DNA of 64,000 nucleotides from Paenibacillus oryzae (GCF_001675045.1 NZ_LYPA01000032.1:119198-183197); one strand, 5' to 3'. Shown: positions 18,841 through 28,304, counted from the stretch's first letter. Notes: generated by a model from the sequence alone, not told the origin. Translations and numbers: made by a program.

Positions 18841-19929
18841 TTACAGGCCCAGGTCGTCGGCTAGCGCTTCAACGCCCGTAAAGATGGAATCGCCGTAGCC
18901 CCAGAAGTTGTTGAAGTCGATGACAAAGATTTTTTTGTTTTTAATAGCGTTAATGCTTTGCACCTGCTCGTTAGCCAGCAGCATCGCAATGGTTTGCTCC
19001 GGATCGATGCCGCCGGCGTATTTGGAAATGACCAGCGCCTCCGGGTTTAGCTCCACAAGCTGCTCCAGACTGATTGTGCCTGTTTCATCGATAAGCATAT
19101 TATGCATATTGATCAATGACACTGCGCTTTCAATAAAGGTATCCGTATTTCCGTTGTAAATACCGACAGTGCCGTCGCCGTTGTCAAAAATAGAAGCATA
19201 GTTGATGGTTTCGGCGCTTGCGCGAGCCGCCAGCGCAGCTTCGCGTGTTTTAAGCTGCTGGATATAAGCAGCGGCATTAGCCTGCACGTTGAAGATTTCG
19301 CCCAGCTCGGTAATATCCTGATACAAATTGTTTAACGATGCGCCTGAAACACTCGTTCCCTGCACATACGTTTTAACCCCCAATTCGTTCAGGCTGTCTA
19401 CTGTGCCAACGCCCCAATCGGCATCCTGGAACAAATCGCCGCGCCCTACAACAAGCTCTGGCGAAGCGCCTATTGTTAATTCCTTGCCCACATAGCCTTC
19501 GGCCAAAACGGGAATTTTACTAAACTCATCCGCAATATCCTCAGGCACATGACCGTACACCGCGGCAACCCCAACTATTTTGTCGGTCAAGCCTAGACGG
19601 ATTAACAGCTCGGCTGCGCCCTGCGTGTTAGCAACTACTTTTTGTGGCGCCTGGCTAAAGGTTTGCTCCTTCGCTGTCCAAGCGCCGTTAGCCATAGTAT
19701 AGTTTGAAACAGTCACAGGGTAGGTCGTCTGAGCTGCGCCTTGAGCAGCCTCATCACCGTTATTCTCATCCGTTGGCGCATTCGCAGCGCTATTGTCCGC
19801 AGGCTTCTGTGCGTTCTTGTCGGCAGCGTTGCTGCCATTATTCGTACTGGAGCAAGCCGCGAGCACAAACACAATCGCAGCGATCAAGCAAAGAAACGTA
19901 CCCTTTTTAACCAATCCTGACACGTACAA
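18841..19929 (-). CDS. Iron-siderophore ABC transporter binding lipoprotein
   Basis: About 360 residues, with a signal peptide and lipobox LAAC followed by an Asn/Ala/Glu linker, then a two-lobed type III (BtuF/FepB) periplasmic-binding fold: QAPQKVVANTQGAAELLIRL at the first lobe and ALVISKYAGGIDPEQTIAML in the second. It captures ferric siderophore at the outer face of the membrane and hands it to the permease encoded divergently. TTG at 19929 and GTG at 19923 are both possible starts after AAAGGGG. Fur boxes lie 89-124 bp upstream. Confidence 0.92.
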   Translation of the reverse strand: MYVSGLVKKGTFLCLIAAIVFVLAACSSTNNGSNAADKNAQKPADNSAANAPTDENNGDEAAQGAAQTTYPVTVSNYTMANGAWTAKEQTFSQAPQKVVANTQGAAELLIRLGLTDKIVGVAAVYGHVPEDIADEFSKIPVLAEGYVGKELTIGASPELVVGRGDLFQDADWGVGTVDSLNELGVKTYVQGTSVSGASLNNLYQDITELGEIFNVQANAAAYIQQLKTREAALAARASAETINYASIFDNGDGTVGIYNGNTDTFIESAVSLINMHNMLIDETGTISLEQLVELNPEALVISKYAGGIDPEQTIAMLLANEQVQSINAIKNKKIFVIDFNNFWGYGDSIFTGVEALADDLGL

Positions 19930-20017
19930 ACATCCCCTTTTTCATTCATCGGTGTCCTGTTAACCATTGCCTCAAATCGTCATTGCTCAGTATACAGCAA
20001 TTGTCCAAGGTTGTAAA

Positions 20018-20053
20018 TGAGAATCAGTATCAACATATTGAAAATTGTTCTCA
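20018..20053. promoter_or_regulatory. Two tandem Fur boxes in the divergent promoter region
   Basis: TGAGAATCAGTATCA (20018-20032) and TGAAAATTGTTCTCA (20039-20053) match the Bacillus 7-1-7 Fur consensus TGATAATNATTATCA at 12 and 11 of 14 positions. They lie between the binding-protein operon (minus) and the permease operon (plus), so one pair could repress both when iron is sufficient. Confidence 0.85.
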
Positions 20054-20106
20054 GATGTTTTACAGTAAGATAGTTCGCAAAATCAATCATAGAGGGGCAT
20101 ATTCCG

Positions 20107-21210
20107 ATGCACGTTCCATCCTCGCAGCAAGGCTCCAAGCTGGCTGCGCTCATTCATTCCAAAGCGGGCTTCTACTCCTTCGTTTTTCTTTTGCTGATTC
20201 TGGCTCTGTTTTCGATAGGGGTTTCCGTTTCATTGGGGCAAGTCGACATTCCGCTTGGACAAACCTATCGTATTTTGCTCTATAAAATAACGGGTTTTAT
20301 CATAGGCGACCCAAGCGGGGTTGTATCGGGGTCTTATACGGATATCATATGGAGCATTCGTTTTCCGCGCGTGCTGCTTGCATTGTTAGTTGGAGCTGGT
20401 TTATCCCTATGCGGCATGGTTATGCAGGCCACTGTCCAGAATCCATTGGCCGATCCCTACATACTGGGCATTTCCTCCGGCGCGTCGCTTGGCGCAACCT
20501 TTGCTATTCTGGTCGGCTTTGGCGCGGTTGGCATGTTCGCGCAATACAGCTTGGCGTTTGGCGCCTTCATCGGGGCTTTTGGGGCTTCGCTGCTCGTTCT
20601 GACATTAGCAGGACTAGGTGGCAAAATGACCTCCGTCAAGCTTGTCTTATCCGGCATGGTCATCAATGCGTTATGCCTGGCGTTTTCCAACTTTATTGTC
20701 TATTTCGCCAATAATGCCGAGGGCATTCGCACGGTTACCTTCTGGACGATGGGCAGCCTGGCAACGGCTACCTGGAGCAAGCTGCCGCTGATTTCCATTA
20801 TTGTAGTGCTTGCCATCCTGTTTTTCCTTATTCAAACCCGCATCCTGAATACCATGCTTGTGGGCGACGAAGCAGCCGTAACATTAGGCATCAACTTAAG
20901 CTCCTTCCGAAAATTTTATTTGCTTGCCACTGCGCTTATCACCGGCGTCATCGTTGCAAGCTGCGGAATGATTGGTTTTGTCGGCTTAATCATTCCTCAT
21001 ATCGTGAGGGGGATGGTCGGCTCCGACCACCGCAGATTATTGCCGATCACTGTACTCATTGGCGCCATTTTCCTTGTCTGGACGGATGTTTTGGCCCGCA
21101 CCATCGTTCCGTCAGTAGAACTGCCCATTGGCATTATTACGGCGATGATTGGCGCGCCGCTGTTTATGTACATGCTTGTTAAAAAAGGCTATTCATTCGG
21201 GGGTAAATAG
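20107..21210 (+). CDS. FecCD-family iron-siderophore permease
   Basis: A 367-residue membrane protein with about ten helices. Signatures include RFPRVLLALLVGAGLSLCGM (the FecCD entry motif), NPLADPYILGISSGASLGA, the coupling region LGINLSSFRKFYLLATAL and GLIIPHIVRGMVGSDHR. A single permease gene implies a homodimer. GAGGGG lies before the ATG. The ATPase gene starts 3 bp after the stop. It works with the binding protein and esterase encoded divergently. Confidence 0.95.
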   Translation: MHVPSSQQGSKLAALIHSKAGFYSFVFLLLILALFSIGVSVSLGQVDIPLGQTYRILLYKITGFIIGDPSGVVSGSYTDIIWSIRFPRVLLALLVGAGLSLCGMVMQATVQNPLADPYILGISSGASLGATFAILVGFGAVGMFAQYSLAFGAFIGAFGASLLVLTLAGLGGKMTSVKLVLSGMVINALCLAFSNFIVYFANNAEGIRTVTFWTMGSLATATWSKLPLISIIVVLAILFFLIQTRILNTMLVGDEAAVTLGINLSSFRKFYLLATALITGVIVASCGMIGFVGLIIPHIVRGMVGSDHRRLLPITVLIGAIFLVWTDVLARTIVPSVELPIGIITAMIGAPLFMYMLVKKGYSFGGK

Positions 21211-21212
21211 CA

Positions 21213-21977
21213 ATGGAGCTTACTGTCAACGACCTGTCCGTCTCGATCGGGAATCACGCCATCGTGCAGGATGTCGCTTTAAAAGTAACGAATAAACAGT
21301 TTGTCGGCTTGATCGGGCCAAACGGCTGCGGCAAATCTACATTGCTTAAGAGCATTTATAAAATCATAAAGCCGGCGCATGGAGAAGTATTTCTTTCCGG
21401 GCTTGATGTGCTGCGTTCTTCTCCTAAGGTCGTATCGAAGCAGCTTGGCGTTGTAGGCCAATTCAATGAGCTGAGCTTTGATTTCACCGCCGCCGAAATG
21501 GTCATGATGGGAAGAACCCCGCATAAAGGCTTGCTTGAGGCCGATCATGCCAAGGATCACGAAATTGTGCGGGAGGCGCTGCGCAAGGTTAATTTGGAAA
21601 GCTATGCCGGACGCAGCTACAACTCCTTATCAGGCGGCGAAAAGCAGCGCGTAATTTTGGCCCGCGCCTTGGCGCAGCAGCCGCAGTTTATGATTTTGGA
21701 CGAACCGACCAATCATCTCGACATCAAATATCAGCTGCAAATTCTGCAGATCGTCAAGCAGCTCAATATCGGACTGCTGGCAGCCCTGCACGATCTGACG
21801 CTTGCGGCCAAATATTGCGATTATTTGTATGTCATGAAGAAGGGCCAGGTATATGCCAGCGGCAAGCCGGAAGAGGTGTTAAGCAAGGAGCTTATTCGCG
21901 AGGTATTCGAGGTGGAATGCGAAATATACCGCAATCCGGTTACGCAGGATTTGGGTATTGCTTATTTCCATATGTAG
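21213..21977 (+). CDS. Iron-siderophore ABC transporter ATPase
   Basis: A 254-residue nucleotide-binding subunit with Walker A GPNGCGKST, Q-loop GVVGQ, ABC signature LSGGEKQR, Walker B FMILDEPTNHLD and an H-loop His in AALHD. It drives the FecCD permease upstream, with which it is translationally coupled (3-bp gap, GGGGG ribosome site inside the permease 3' end). An imperfect GGGAGT/ACTCCC hairpin at about 22030-22060 may end the operon. Confidence 0.95.
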   Translation: MELTVNDLSVSIGNHAIVQDVALKVTNKQFVGLIGPNGCGKSTLLKSIYKIIKPAHGEVFLSGLDVLRSSPKVVSKQLGVVGQFNELSFDFTAAEMVMMGRTPHKGLLEADHAKDHEIVREALRKVNLESYAGRSYNSLSGGEKQRVILARALAQQPQFMILDEPTNHLDIKYQLQILQIVKQLNIGLLAALHDLTLAAKYCDYLYVMKKGQVYASGKPEEVLSKELIREVFEVECEIYRNPVTQDLGIAYFHM

Positions 21978-22080
21978 AATATAAAAGGCAACAACAACCG
22001 GGCGTCGCCGCAATGACGATTACGCTGGAGGGAGTCGATTCTACATAGAACAAACTCCCTTCACAATACTCAAACGATTA

Positions 22081-22692
22081 TTACGTAGTATCATTGCGGT
22101 TAGGCATAAAAACATCTAATAATTTCCCTGCCTGATAATAAGGATAATCCATCACCTTTTGAACCTTTTCCGCCATCTCCTTATCGGAGAATGACTCCAC
22201 AAGATACAGCCCTAAATCTATTGAAGCTGAAACGCCGCCTCCCGTAAATGTATTTCCGTCCCGTACTACACGCGCTTTAACAACCTCCGAGCAATAAGGA
22301 GCCAATAAATCATATGCGGAAGGGTTCGTTGTCGCCTTTTTACCGCTCAAAAATCCCGCAGCGCCCAAAAGCAACGCCCCCGTACAAACAGACACCTTGT
22401 ACTCCACATCGCGAGCGCTTCCAATCCAGGACATAAACGTTGTATCGTATCTCAGCTCTCTCGTGGACATGCCGCCTGGAATAAAAATCAGATCATATTG
22501 GGATAGATCGGGGTACACATGCTTAACCTTTATGGTCATGCCCCGGTCATCTACAACTTCCTCCTTATTTGCACAGAGATCCCACGACATATCCTCCTTC
22601 ACCTTAAAAATGTTCAGCCAGGATACCGCATCATAAAAACCAATAAAATCCAAGGTCGTCATCTTGTCAAAAAGGATATAAGCGATTTTCAT
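22081..22692 (-). CDS. DJ-1/PfpI-family protein
   Basis: 203 residues with the class I glutamine amidotransferase-like fold: YILFDKMTTLDFIGFYD at the start, the central nucleophile elbow VSVCTGALLLGAAG with Cys about 102, and RVVRDGNTFTGGGVSASIDL near the end. Related proteins include isonitrile hydratase-like enzymes and the sensory half of GlxA regulators, but no AraC domain is attached here. The exact reaction is open. No operon partner is evident. Confidence 0.88.
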   Translation of the reverse strand: MKIAYILFDKMTTLDFIGFYDAVSWLNIFKVKEDMSWDLCANKEEVVDDRGMTIKVKHVYPDLSQYDLIFIPGGMSTRELRYDTTFMSWIGSARDVEYKVSVCTGALLLGAAGFLSGKKATTNPSAYDLLAPYCSEVVKARVVRDGNTFTGGGVSASIDLGLYLVESFSDKEMAEKVQKVMDYPYYQAGKLLDVFMPNRNDTT

Positions 22693-22849
22693 TCCCTGAC
22701 ACCTGCCCCTTCAACTATGAATGGAAACAAAAAAAGCATCTGATCGTTCAGGATCAAATACTTTGCCCAGGCGAACGGCTTATGAAAATAGGTGCTCCCC
22801 CGTGGTGCTCCACGCTTCGCCAGTTACACCTACCATTTATTTACTGACA

Positions 22850-23827
22850 TTATACACAACGCCCTCCATTTTTGGCAAGGCCCTCCTCTATCGTTTTCAA
22901 AAAAGAAAGCACGGCAGCACCCATCTGCTCCAGCCCTGGCTGCTCAATGGGAAAATGGCCGGCGCCCTCTAAAATAACGCATTCTTTTTTGCCTTTAATT
23001 TTGTCGTAAAAAGATTTGCTATAGCTAAACGGGGTCTTCGGATCTACTTGGGGATGCACAAGCAATACCGGACAACAATCAAACTCCTCCGGCTTCAGAA
23101 TCGGCTTCCTGTTTAAAAACGTTCTTAATAGGCGAAGAGGAATTTGTACGCCCGCCGCTTGCTTGTCATTCATAATAAGCTTGGTCAAAGCATCGTTATT
23201 CGTAATCAAATTCATGCGCGATACATGCTTTATAGAAATAGGAAAGGAGTCTAATAAATACGAAAATTTGTCCATAATCATTTTTCCTGCGCGGCTGATC
23301 AGCTTGTTAGGGGCCAGTTGATCGCGAACCTTGACATCGCTTGTATCTACAAATGTTGTTGCAATTAACCCTTTAACCCGCTTGCTTTGTACAGCCGCGT
23401 GATAGGCCAGCATGCCGCCAATGCTGGTGCCTAACAAAATAACGGGCTTGCCATCCTTTTCTAATTCCCGATTGATCAATTCATTAATGATGTTAATCCA
23501 GAGCTGATAATCCAATGCTTTTATGGAATCGGCATAGCTTAAACCATAAGGCGGAAGATCAGGCGACACGACCTCATAACCGTAATTTTGCAGCATACGC
23601 GCATAAGGCGCCAGCATTCTGCCATTGCCTCCAGCCCCGTGGATCAAAATAATTTTTAAGGCAGCATGTGGAACAGCCATACGGTCCAGATGGACATGAA
23701 CATGGTTCCAAACCATCCATTCTTCCGACGGTGCATTATGTTCATTTATCTTCATTTCCTCAGAGAAAAACGTCTGGTATTGCTTCCAGTACGTTTCCGT
23801 CTGATTATAAGCTTTAGCCCTGTCCAT
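22850..23827 (-). CDS. Alpha/beta-hydrolase
   Basis: About 325 residues. Oxyanion strand ILIHGAGGNGR, nucleophile elbow LGTSIGGMLAYHAA (Ser about 142), acid-bearing strand PVLLVHPQVDPKTPFS and catalytic His in EGAGHFPIEQPGLEQ form a complete hydrolase set. The nearest type I recognise is the lysophospholipase/peptidase-like serine hydrolase group; the substrate is unknown. I place the start at the ATG 23827 (10 nt after AGAGG) rather than the upstream TTG at 23854. Confidence 0.85.
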   Translation of the reverse strand: MDRAKAYNQTETYWKQYQTFFSEEMKINEHNAPSEEWMVWNHVHVHLDRMAVPHAALKIILIHGAGGNGRMLAPYARMLQNYGYEVVSPDLPPYGLSYADSIKALDYQLWINIINELINRELEKDGKPVILLGTSIGGMLAYHAAVQSKRVKGLIATTFVDTSDVKVRDQLAPNKLISRAGKMIMDKFSYLLDSFPISIKHVSRMNLITNNDALTKLIMNDKQAAGVQIPLRLLRTFLNRKPILKPEEFDCCPVLLVHPQVDPKTPFSYSKSFYDKIKGKKECVILEGAGHFPIEQPGLEQMGAAVLSFLKTIEEGLAKNGGRCV

Positions 23828-23997
23828 ATATGTAACGTTCCTCTCTGATGACAAACTGAGTTCATTACGCTTGTTCCATTCCAGTATACCTGAATGTAAC
23901 GATGAGAGGATACCAATATCCCCATTAATCTCCTTGAGATTGGGGTAACCTAAAATGCCGAATAATTTAAGGCAATTACAGTTGAAGGAGGGAACAC

Positions 23998-24147
23998 ATG
24001 ATGGCTCACAATAAACACAAGTCGATGGAAGCCAAAAATCAGGCTTTTGCCAAGCAATCCAGGGAAGCCGAAAATAACGTTGCTGCCTCGACAGACGAAA
24101 ATACCAATCAGAAAGGCCATGTGCCTAACAGCCCATCAACGGGTTAG
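23998..24147 (+). CDS. Small 49-residue polar protein
   Basis: An ATG ATG start at 23998 follows a strong ribosome site (GAAGGAGG, 6 nt before). The product is very polar: MAHNKHKSMEAKNQAFAKQS, then REAENNVAASTDENTNQKGH and VPNSPSTG. It has no hydrophobic segment and no Cys. Composition and length recall small acid-soluble spore-type proteins of Bacilli but lack their conserved motif, so I name no family. It is convergent with the TPR gene and shares the hairpin at 24203-24240 with it. Confidence 0.7.
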   Translation: MMAHNKHKSMEAKNQAFAKQSREAENNVAASTDENTNQKGHVPNSPSTG

Positions 24148-24202
24148 AACGGGATAAATCGGAATAGCTCCAATTCCAAATGGGACCTTCCATAAGGCAA
24201 GC

Positions 24203-24240
24203 AACGACAGCCTAAGATGAAATAAGCTTAGACTGTCGTT
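24203..24240. terminator. Bidirectional terminator-like hairpin
   Basis: 14-bp arms AACGACAGCCTAAG / CTTAGACTGTCGTT with one mismatch and a 10-nt loop. It lies between the convergent small gene (ending 24147) and TPR gene (ending 24248). Neither side has a strong T-run. Confidence 0.6.
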
Positions 24241-24247
24241 ACTATTG

Positions 24248-25195
24248 CTACTCCTGTGGCGGCCCATATGGAGCATGATTATGCCGCATACAGCCAAATA
24301 AATAACAGCCCGAATACAAGGACGGAGTAAACTCTGCTTTGGGGGTATACCCGTCGGATGACACACGCTCCAATAAAGATTCGTAGCGGCTAAGCTCACG
24401 GTTCAGCTGTTCAATATAGGCTGTTTTATCGGCAAGGGTCCACGTTTCGTCACATTCCTCCAGCTCGCTGTCCTGTATGTCCCGTTGCTTCTCTTCCATC
24501 ACTTCTCTTAGTAGTTGTTCGGCGGTTTCCATCTGATTCAGCTTGAACAGTGAATAGATGTAGCCTTCAACCCATCCGGGCTGCTTGTAATAGCTGCCCC
24601 ATCCTTTTTGGAACCAGATAGCGGCCTCGCGATACAGCTTCATTTCCAGATAAAGCTCGGCCACCTCAACACTGCCTGCAAATTCACCATCGTTTTCGTC
24701 AAAAGCATCCAGTTTCTCCTTGGCCTCTATCACCCTTCCCAGTTCAATCAAGCATTTCACATGATTGTACATGGAATAATCGGACACCGATTTGGAGCCC
24801 TTCCGAAAATACGCTGCGGCCTCCTCCAGCTTGCCTAAATAATAACTGGCAATTGCCAGGTTATGAAAAGCTTCCGTTGTTGGCGTTAGTTGAATGGCTT
24901 GCAAAAGCAGGCGATAAGCCTTCTCCCACTCCTTTTGTTCAACATAGATTTCGCCTGACAGGCTAAAAGGAAAATGAGAGTACGGAGCCATTTGCAGCGC
25001 CTCAGCTAACAGCTCCTCAGCCTGCTGGCTTTTACCCTCTTCATGATAATAAAACCAGGCAAGGTTTGTTAAGGATTGTACATTTCTGGACTCCTCCACG
25101 GCCAGCTCAAAAGCCGCCAACGCTTCCGTATAAAGACTTTTTTCATAAAGCTCAATCGCTCTTTGATTGGTATTCAGGTTGTACACCCCCTGCAT
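24248..25195 (-). CDS. Tetratricopeptide-repeat protein
   Basis: 315 residues made of consecutive 34-residue TPR units from about residue 8 to 230, seen as AIELYEKSLYTEALAAFELA, NLAWFYYHEEGKSQQAEELL, FHNLAIASYYLGKLEEAAAY and similar. The C-terminal 80 residues are charged and helical, and a Cys/His tail follows. There is no signal peptide, so it acts in the cytoplasm as a protein-protein scaffold; no partner is encoded next to it. The start is uncertain because GGGGGTGTAC lies just inside the longest frame. Confidence 0.85.
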   Translation of the reverse strand: MQGVYNLNTNQRAIELYEKSLYTEALAAFELAVEESRNVQSLTNLAWFYYHEEGKSQQAEELLAEALQMAPYSHFPFSLSGEIYVEQKEWEKAYRLLLQAIQLTPTTEAFHNLAIASYYLGKLEEAAAYFRKGSKSVSDYSMYNHVKCLIELGRVIEAKEKLDAFDENDGEFAGSVEVAELYLEMKLYREAAIWFQKGWGSYYKQPGWVEGYIYSLFKLNQMETAEQLLREVMEEKQRDIQDSELEECDETWTLADKTAYIEQLNRELSRYESLLERVSSDGYTPKAEFTPSLYSGCYLFGCMRHNHAPYGPPQE

Positions 25196-25231
25196 ACGAT
25201 TCGTTATAATCAGTATACAGATACGTACAGC

Positions 25232-26404
25232 TCAATGGGTGAGTTTTTCTCGAATCCCTCTATAAACAGATTCGCACAGCTCCGTTGTAAACCTGCCCGA
25301 CATTCCTTCAAGCGCTGTATTGGTAAACGCTACAACACTAAGCTCCTCGCACGGATCAACAAACCAGGAATGACCATAGGTGCCGCCCATTCGCCAAGTT
25401 CCCGGCGATTCCGGCGTATTGGCAGCTCCTGAGTCTTTAAGCAGTGTGAAGCCAAGCCCAAAGCCTCTCCCCGGCCAATAGGGCATCACAAGGTCGCCAA
25501 TTTGATTGGTTGTCATTTCTGCGACAAGCGCCTCGGGCAAAATCGGATTTCCTCCCTGCCGCAATGCCTCCAACAGTTTAATAAAATCTCCTGCGCTGCC
25601 GACCATTCCGGCTCCTCCAGATGGATAAGCCGTCTTATCCGTGAACCTGTCCGGTGAAAGAAGGAAGCCTGCCGTCCCCTCCAGGAAAGGAATGGTATCA
25701 AAATCCTGCAAGCGTCGCGGCTTTCCGGCACAATCTGCGTAAGCCGCGGTTAATCTGTCCATATCCACAGCTGTGAAATCCGTATCCATCATTGAAAGAG
25801 GATGAGTGACAAGCAAACGTACAGCTTCACTTAGCGGTAATCCCGTTACCTTTTCGATAACCGCTCCAAGCACATCGGTTGCTATGGAATACCTCCACAT
25901 CTTCCCTGGCTCATATAAAAGCGGGACAGAAGCCAGTCTTCGCAAATTCTCCTCAAGCGTAATTCCCGCCAAATCCATGCCGTCCGATACCCCGGCAAGC
26001 TCATATGATCCCGCTTCTTCCTGAAAGAAACGGTAGGTCAAACCGGCAGTATGCGTCATTAAATGGCGAATGGTTACTGAGGCATATTGTCCGGTTGTCA
26101 GCTTGGGACGAAAAGCTGGCAGCCAGTTTTCCACCAGATCGCTTAAATGCAATTTCCCTTGCGATATTAATACCAGGGCTGCCGTTGACACAATCGGCTT
26201 GGTTACAGAAGCAAATCTAAACAATGCATTTTCCTGCATTGGCCTTTTCTGCTCGCGATCGGCCCAACCGGCAGCCCTATTGTAAACAAGCTCGCCGCCT
26301 GATGTAATTTGGACGACGGTACCCACAATCCTCTTTTCCTCTAATGTGCGGTCAATGACCTCATTTACATCCTTATGCAGCAAATCCAGATCTATTGTTC
26401 TCAT
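25232..26404 (-). CDS. Serine hydrolase, beta-lactamase / esterase class C fold
   Basis: 390 residues with the SxxK motif in RFASVTKPIVSTAAL (Ser-Val-Thr-Lys near residue 67), a Tyr motif YSIATDVLG near 178 and the third active-site loop GGTYGHSWFVDP near 345. These identify the class C beta-lactamase/EstB/D-aminopeptidase family. No signal peptide is seen, so an intracellular esterase or peptidase is likelier than a true beta-lactamase. GAGAGGGAGAG precedes the ATG. Confidence 0.9.
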   Translation of the reverse strand: MRTIDLDLLHKDVNEVIDRTLEEKRIVGTVVQITSGGELVYNRAAGWADREQKRPMQENALFRFASVTKPIVSTAALVLISQGKLHLSDLVENWLPAFRPKLTTGQYASVTIRHLMTHTAGLTYRFFQEEAGSYELAGVSDGMDLAGITLEENLRRLASVPLLYEPGKMWRYSIATDVLGAVIEKVTGLPLSEAVRLLVTHPLSMMDTDFTAVDMDRLTAAYADCAGKPRRLQDFDTIPFLEGTAGFLLSPDRFTDKTAYPSGGAGMVGSAGDFIKLLEALRQGGNPILPEALVAEMTTNQIGDLVMPYWPGRGFGLGFTLLKDSGAANTPESPGTWRMGGTYGHSWFVDPCEELSVVAFTNTALEGMSGRFTTELCESVYRGIREKLTH

Positions 26405-26574
26405 GCTTCTCTCCCTCTCCTGTTGTTATTTACTTGATTAGTTATAGCAATTGCGTTTATTATATTAATTATTTCCGGCGCTTTACATGAAACAAACAAG
26501 CTATATAAAGCAACTAACAATGATTCTAAAGGTATTTGCAAGAAATAACTTTCAAAACAAAGGAGATGCTACTA

Positions 26575-27018
26575 TTGGACGAAATTGATAAAAGCATCCT
26601 GCTCCATATGCAAAATCAGGCAAGATTATCAATGACAGATGTAGGCAAGCTGGTGGGACTATCTCAGCCTGCTGTTACAGAACGAGTTAAGCGCATGGAA
26701 GAAAAAGGCGTTATTGAGGAATACCGGACCGCCATTGATTCGCAAAAAATAGGCAAACAATGTACAGCCTATATGCTTGTTCGGACCCGTAATTGCAATC
26801 CCTTCCTTGATTTTTGCCGTTTATCGCCAGAGGTCATAGAATGTCACCGGATAAGCGGAGAGCATAATTATTTATTAAAGGTGCTCACAGAAACAACCAA
26901 GATGCTGGAGGAGTTTGAAAACCGGTGCGATCAATACGGAACCTATACGACCATGATTGTTATGTCTTCGCCAATTGCCTACAAAAATCTCATCGGAGAA
27001 GCGGACTTACTTGCGTAA
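26575..27018 (+). CDS. Lrp/AsnC-family transcriptional regulator
   Basis: 147 residues from a TTG start (LDEIDKSILLHMQNQARLSM). The winged helix (about 1-60, recognition helix VGLSQPAVTERVKRMEEKGV) is followed by a RAM/Lrp ligand domain (70-140, YMLVRTRNCNPFLDF and ISGEHNYLLKVLTETTKMLE). The TTG is preferred because AAAGGAG lies 9 nt before it; the in-frame ATG directly abuts that site. Lrp proteins respond to amino acids. The target may be the convergent MFS exporter or the divergent serine hydrolase; this is inference from position. Confidence 0.9.
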   Translation: MDEIDKSILLHMQNQARLSMTDVGKLVGLSQPAVTERVKRMEEKGVIEEYRTAIDSQKIGKQCTAYMLVRTRNCNPFLDFCRLSPEVIECHRISGEHNYLLKVLTETTKMLEEFENRCDQYGTYTTMIVMSSPIAYKNLIGEADLLA

Positions 27019-27040
27019 GAGCACTCCTCTAATCCCCCAA

Positions 27041-27077
27041 AAAATGAATCCGTCATTTGACGAATTCATTTTTTTGC
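27041..27077 (+). terminator. Terminator between lrp-like gene and MFS gene
   Basis: AATGAATCCGTC / GACGAATTCATT stem with loop ATTT and a T7 run on the plus strand, 20 nt after the Lrp stop. Confidence 0.88.
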
Positions 27078-27104
27078 TTATGTTGCATCTACGAAGAGGT
27101 TCCT

Positions 27105-28304
27105 TTAAGAAGGAAAGCCGTGCTTTTTAGATCGCAAAACCGCAAATATAGAGGGCAGCAGCAGAATGGCCAATACCCCTGGAAGGAATACGACCCCAAG
27201 CCGTTCAAGAAGAAGCCCGCCGACAATACCTCCTCCGCCAATAGCCACATTCCACACAGTAACCAGCATGGATTGAGCTATATCTGCGCTTTTGCCCCCA
27301 GCTTGAGCGATGGCTGTTTGCAATAAAGTGGCTGCCCCGCCAAACGTTAGCCCCCAAACTGTAATGCCAAAAATGAGCAGTGCAGGTTGATTCATTCCGA
27401 TTCCTAGAGCTGCTGAAGCCAGAACAAATCCTGTAAGGCTGATTAAAACCAGCATTCTTAGCCAGCGGTCAATTAGTAAGCCTACTAGCCAAATGCCAAC
27501 AACCGAGGTCAATCCGAAAATAAACAAAACCAAATCCACTCGCTGAGCAAATGCCGTTTCCTTAAGAAACGGTGCAATATACGTGTACAAAATGTTATGA
27601 GCCAGCACCCATCCCAAAACGACAAATAAAATCGTTCTTATCCCGGGAATAAGGAAAACCTTTTGAAGAGGGAGCCGATCACCGGCTGGTTCACCGGCAA
27701 AATCCGGCACCTTCCAGAGCACCCAGCCAATAAGTGCTGCCGTCAATAATGAAATGGTTCCGAAAATGAGGCGCCATCCTGCATATGCTCCAAAAAAAGT
27801 GCCAAGCGGAACGCCCAGCGCCAACGCCAGCGGGGTGCCGACCATGGCAACCGCCATCGCTTTTCCTTTCAGCGAATCAGGTACCATGCGCCGTGCATAA
27901 CCGGCCGTCATCCCCCACAGAACACCAGCCGAAACGCCTGCGAAGAAACGCCCAGCAAGCGTCAGCACATAAATGGAGGATAACGCGGTGATGGTATTAA
28001 ATACAAAAAAACCGATGATGCACAGCAGCAGAAGCGGACGGCGCCTCCACCCGCGCGTAGCTGTAGTCAAAGGAATAGCGGCCAGTAGAGAGCCGACCGC
28101 ATACAGGGTAACCAATTGCCCAGCAAAGGCTTCGCTGACTCCGAGATCCTGTGCAATTTGCGGCAGCAAGCCGGCAGGCAGACTTTCCGTAAGAATGCAG
28201 ATGAAACCCGCCATCGCTAAAGCTAGCAGCCCCGCCCACGGAAGTCGGTTGGCAGTTGGAACAATTTTACGACCTTTACTTATACGTACAGTGCTTGAAT
28301 TCAT
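27105..28304 (-). CDS. MFS transporter, DHA1 / AraJ-like exporter
   Basis: 399 residues with twelve predicted membrane helices. It has the motif-A-like loop TTATRGWRRRPLLL between helices 2 and 3, RFFAGVSAGVLWGMTAGYAR in helix 4-5 and GTPLALALGVPLGTFFGAYA (antiporter motif C region) in helix 5. This is the drug/sugar efflux (DHA1, AraJ/YdhP) group. AAAGGAG precedes the ATG. A terminator-like hairpin 190 bp upstream on the same strand suggests a regulated leader. The substrate is unknown. Confidence 0.92.
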   Translation of the reverse strand: MNSSTVRISKGRKIVPTANRLPWAGLLALAMAGFICILTESLPAGLLPQIAQDLGVSEAFAGQLVTLYAVGSLLAAIPLTTATRGWRRRPLLLLCIIGFFVFNTITALSSIYVLTLAGRFFAGVSAGVLWGMTAGYARRMVPDSLKGKAMAVAMVGTPLALALGVPLGTFFGAYAGWRLIFGTISLLTAALIGWVLWKVPDFAGEPAGDRLPLQKVFLIPGIRTILFVVLGWVLAHNILYTYIAPFLKETAFAQRVDLVLFIFGLTSVVGIWLVGLLIDRWLRMLVLISLTGFVLASAALGIGMNQPALLIFGITVWGLTFGGAATLLQTAIAQAGGKSADIAQSMLVTVWNVAIGGGGIVGGLLLERLGVVFLPGVLAILLLPSIFAVLRSKKHGFPS

